A stretch of 16,182 nucleotides of DNA from DASQBT01 sp049578545. GTDB taxonomy: Bacteria > Pseudomonadota > Gammaproteobacteria > Burkholderiales > Thiobacillaceae. Location of the stretch: assembly GCA_049578545.1 (NCBI GenBank), contig JBAUMF010000036.1, forward strand, positions 1 through 16,182, in the 5' to 3' direction. Under the pieces are notes generated by a model that was given only the letters and a program-made list of their open reading frames with translations, was not told the DNA's origin and did no database searches. This document shows, one piece after another, positions 14,751 through 16,182 of the stretch. Position numbers and translations under genes: made by a program. Every line of letters starts with the position of its first letter. The first letter of the stretch is position 1.

Positions 14751-14900
14751 ACTCCCCCGCCCTATTTAGGGGGAGAGGGTTGGGGTGAGGGGAAGGAGTG
14801 AGCGTGAAACGTCTCTATCGTCCCAAACTCTTCCACATTTCAAACGTCTGTTGGCCGGGGACAGCCCGGCGTCAAGTCTTGTCGGGGGTTGCCCGACAGC
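14751..14900. repeat. Hairpin-rich intergenic repeat region after cysG
   Basis: Just after the cysG stop, CTCCCCC at 14752-14758 pairs with GGGGGAG at 14769-14775, and the next stretch is purine-rich (GAGAGGGTTGGGGTGAGGGG). This resembles the short REP-like repeats common between proteobacterial genes and may terminate cysG transcription. Two more stems follow: GCCGGG 14854-14859 with CCCGGC 14865-14870, and TGTCGGG 14880-14886 with CCCGACA 14892-14898. The last two probably belong to the dispersed repeat that continues from 14901. No gene is seen here. Confidence 0.5.
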
Positions 14901-15111
14901 AAGTGACTTTCTCTTGCTTGGCCAAGAGAAAGTCACCAAAGAGAAGGCCACCCGACAGCGTTGCCCTGCGGGTTCCCTTGCCAGCGGACTCACGCTGGGC
15001 GAGGCGGAAACTCGCTTCGCCATGACTGCTGAAGAAGCGAAGCTCGAACATCCGCGTCGCTGTTAACCGGCTTTCCTCCGCTGGCTGCGGCAACGCAGAC
15101 GGGGGATAAAG
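14901..15111 (+). repeat. Dispersed repeat, copy A
   Basis: This ~210 bp element matches the reverse complement of 15850-16058 along its whole length. The best-conserved core, 15004-15073, agrees with 15889-15958 at 65 of 70 positions by my alignment, and all five differences are transitions. It starts with a perfect 14 bp stem (14903-14916 with 14923-14936, 6 nt loop) and ends near GGGGGATAAA. Open frames across it are not convincing as proteins. Similar stem-plus-core repeats are, to my knowledge, scattered in beta- and gammaproteobacterial genomes. Confidence 0.75.
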
Positions 15112-15148
15112 AACTCGATGCTGGCTCCTTTGATGCTCGCCAGGGTGA

Positions 15149-15682
15149 TTAGGGTTCGACGCGGACGACCGTCGATGCTGATATGAAATCCACGTCCGGT
15201 TTGTCGTGCTCGTCCATGGTGCCGTTATGAATTTGCATTTCTGCAGTTACCGCAACCGTCGTGTTCACTGGAAGAACGATGGTACGCATATCATCCATTT
15301 CCGCGCCAGGAAGAAAAATGTATTCACCCCCCGTGTTTTGCATCAAATTAACCTTCGCGATCAGGTCGCCTTTATCTTCGTCGATAACAGCGTCTGCTTT
15401 CGCATCGGTTGCTACTTTTCTGAAGCGAAGTTCGAATGAATCTCTTAGTTTGCTGTCGAGGCCGAACTCGTAGTTCCGCGGATTCTTCGATTTGACGTGC
15501 AGGACCAAGAGACGCAGGTTGTCGTGATATGGCAGGATTTTGCTTTCGAGCGTTATGTTAATTGTCCAGTCCGTCGATCCTGTTAGCTCGTATTGGTAGA
15601 TCGCCCATATTCCCCCGGCGACAACGGCAAGGTACGTCAATACACGCAGGACAATGTCGGCTTTTTCGAGTGACGTTTTCAA
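15149..15682 (-). CDS. Unrecognised small membrane-anchored protein
   Basis: I do not recognise this 177-residue protein. It has a short charged N-terminus, one hydrophobic segment at about residues 11-29 (VLRVLTYLAVVAGGIWAIY), and a soluble, strand-rich domain with no cysteines. That suggests a single-pass inner-membrane anchor with the domain probably outside the cytoplasm. The only upstream start is TTG at 15682, since an in-frame TAA lies five codons before it; AAGG about 10 bases upstream is a weak ribosome binding site. It runs opposite to the dsr operon, stands alone between inverted repeat copies A and B, and seems to be lower in G+C than the dsr genes (not counted). Length, hydrophobic profile and coherent composition favour a real gene. 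Confidence 0.65.
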   Translation of the reverse strand: MKTSLEKADIVLRVLTYLAVVAGGIWAIYQYELTGSTDWTINITLESKILPYHDNLRLLVLHVKSKNPRNYEFGLDSKLRDSFELRFRKVATDAKADAVIDEDKGDLIAKVNLMQNTGGEYIFLPGAEMDDMRTIVLPVNTTVAVTAEMQIHNGTMDEHDKPDVDFISASTVVRVEP

Positions 15683-15849
15683 CGATGTAAGACCTTACAG
15701 TGAGCGCGAACAAGAAAGGTTCCAGGCTTGAATTGTCTTACCCAAGCGCCGCTTCCGCATGCAACTTCAAGCACAGTGCAACGATGACTTTGACAATTAT
15801 GGGCCAGGTTCACAACAAAAATACACATAAGGACCAAGGTCAAGATTGA
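15683..15849. other. Non-coding spacer upstream of the leftward gene
   Basis: This 167 bp spacer lies between the start of the leftward gene and repeat copy B. I see no gene. It contains a small inverted repeat GTAAG-AC-CTTAC at 15687-15698, just upstream of the TTG start. No clear promoter for the leftward gene stands out. Confidence 0.5.
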
Positions 15850-16058
15850 TTTTGTCCCCCCTCTGAAGCTGCCGCAGCCAACAGGCTCAAGCCGGTTAAC
15901 AGCGATGCGGATGTTCGAGCTTCGCTTCCTTAGTAATCATGGCGAAGCGAGTTTCCGCATTGCCCGGCTGAGCCTGTTGGCTAAGGGAAGCCGTAAGGCC
16001 AGCGAAGGGGCGTCGCCTTCTTTTGGTTACTTTTCTTGGCGAAACAAGAAAAGTAACT
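15850..16058 (-). repeat. Dispersed repeat, copy B (inverted relative to copy A)
   Basis: Read on the - strand this copy follows the same order as copy A: a hairpin (here 16026-16038 with 16045-16057, perfect 13 bp, 6 nt loop), a divergent middle, the conserved core at 15889-15958, and an end near GGGGGACAAA. Its stem sequence differs from that of copy A (GTTACTTTTCTTG against GTGACTTTCTCTTG), but the pairing is kept by compensating changes. The insertion sequence begins right at its outer edge. Confidence 0.75.
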
Positions 16059-16182
16059 AGGGCGTGTTAACACTAATTGACGCGATGCGGATGGCTATGA
16101 AATACTTTGGGCATGGAACTCACACAAGCCCAGTACGAAGAAATCGCACACTGCCTGCCCAGACAACGCGGCAATGTCAGCC
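16058..16182 (+). mobile_element. Left end of an IS5-family-like insertion sequence (partial)
   Basis: The dispersed repeat stops at about 16057 and new sequence begins with GGGCGTGTTAACACTAA, which contains the perfect palindrome GTGTTAACAC at 16064-16073. About 55 bp later comes a transposase-like start. The junction shows CTAG at 16057-16060, which would suit the YTAR-type target preference of some IS5-family elements. The exact terminus and target duplication cannot be settled because the right end lies outside the window. Confidence 0.65.
16113..16182 (+). CDS. Transposase N-terminus, IS5 family (cut by window end)
   Basis: Only the first 23 residues are visible: MELTQAQYEEIAHCLPRQRG, followed by NVS. 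This opening (acidic/Tyr helix, then a HCLPxQRGNV-type motif) is characteristic of IS5/IS402-type transposases with an N-terminal DUF4096-like domain. The DDE catalytic domain would lie beyond the window. The ATG at 16113 lacks a strong ribosome binding site, as is common for transposases. Whether the element is intact cannot be judged. Confidence 0.75.
   Translation, partial: MELTQAQYEEIAHCLPRQRGNVS

Noticed and set aside
14785..15093. Several short open frames on both strands after cysG
   Set aside because: They fall in the structured dispersed repeat copy A. Their translations only reflect the hairpin sequence.
1..16182. tRNA or rRNA genes
   Set aside because: I noticed no cloverleaf with a conserved T-arm and no rRNA-like stretch in the intergenic regions.

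Overview
This window carries a nearly complete reverse-type dissimilatory sulfite reductase (rDsr) operon, all on the + strand, in the order dsrA-B-E-F-H-C-M-K-L-J-O-P-N-R-cysG. DsrEFH, DsrL, and DsrN/DsrR downstream of dsrP, with no dsrD, point to a sulfur-oxidizing proteobacterium rather than a sulfate reducer. Gene order and protein character suggest a beta- or gammaproteobacterium, most likely a betaproteobacterial chemolithotroph of the Thiobacillus/Sulfuricella kind. That taxonomic call is inference; no marker gene is present.

Layout: 1-382 is non-coding and holds a plausible sigma70-type promoter with overlapping palindromic operator-like sites. 383-2821 encodes the siroheme sulfite reductase DsrAB. 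2904-4381 encodes the sulfur relay DsrEFH and its acceptor DsrC. 4464-11244 encodes the membrane complex DsrMKJOP, with the NAD(P)H:acceptor oxidoreductase DsrL between dsrK and dsrJ. 11342-14750 encodes cofactor and accessory functions: DsrN (siroheme amidation), DsrR (IscA-like) and a trifunctional CysG siroheme synthase. Strong hairpins lie in the dsrA-dsrB, dsrB-dsrE and dsrC-dsrM gaps and before dsrN, and probably tune relative expression.

How the genes work together (established for Allochromatium vinosum, inferred here): sulfur is passed through DsrEFH to the C-terminal cysteines of DsrC. DsrAB oxidizes the sulfur to the sulfite level, with electrons going to DsrL. DsrMKJOP handles the DsrC product and exchanges electrons with the quinone pool and periplasm. 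CysG makes siroheme and DsrN amidates it for DsrAB.

From about 14751 to the end the character changes. There is a hairpin-rich stretch, then two inverted copies of a ~200 bp dispersed repeat flanking one unrecognised, leftward, membrane-anchored small gene, and finally the 5' end of an IS5-family-like insertion sequence cut by the window edge. The dsr operon itself is a described system. The least explained items are the Cys-Gly repeat tail of DsrR, the operator-like palindromes upstream of dsrA, and the inverted-repeat-flanked orphan gene.
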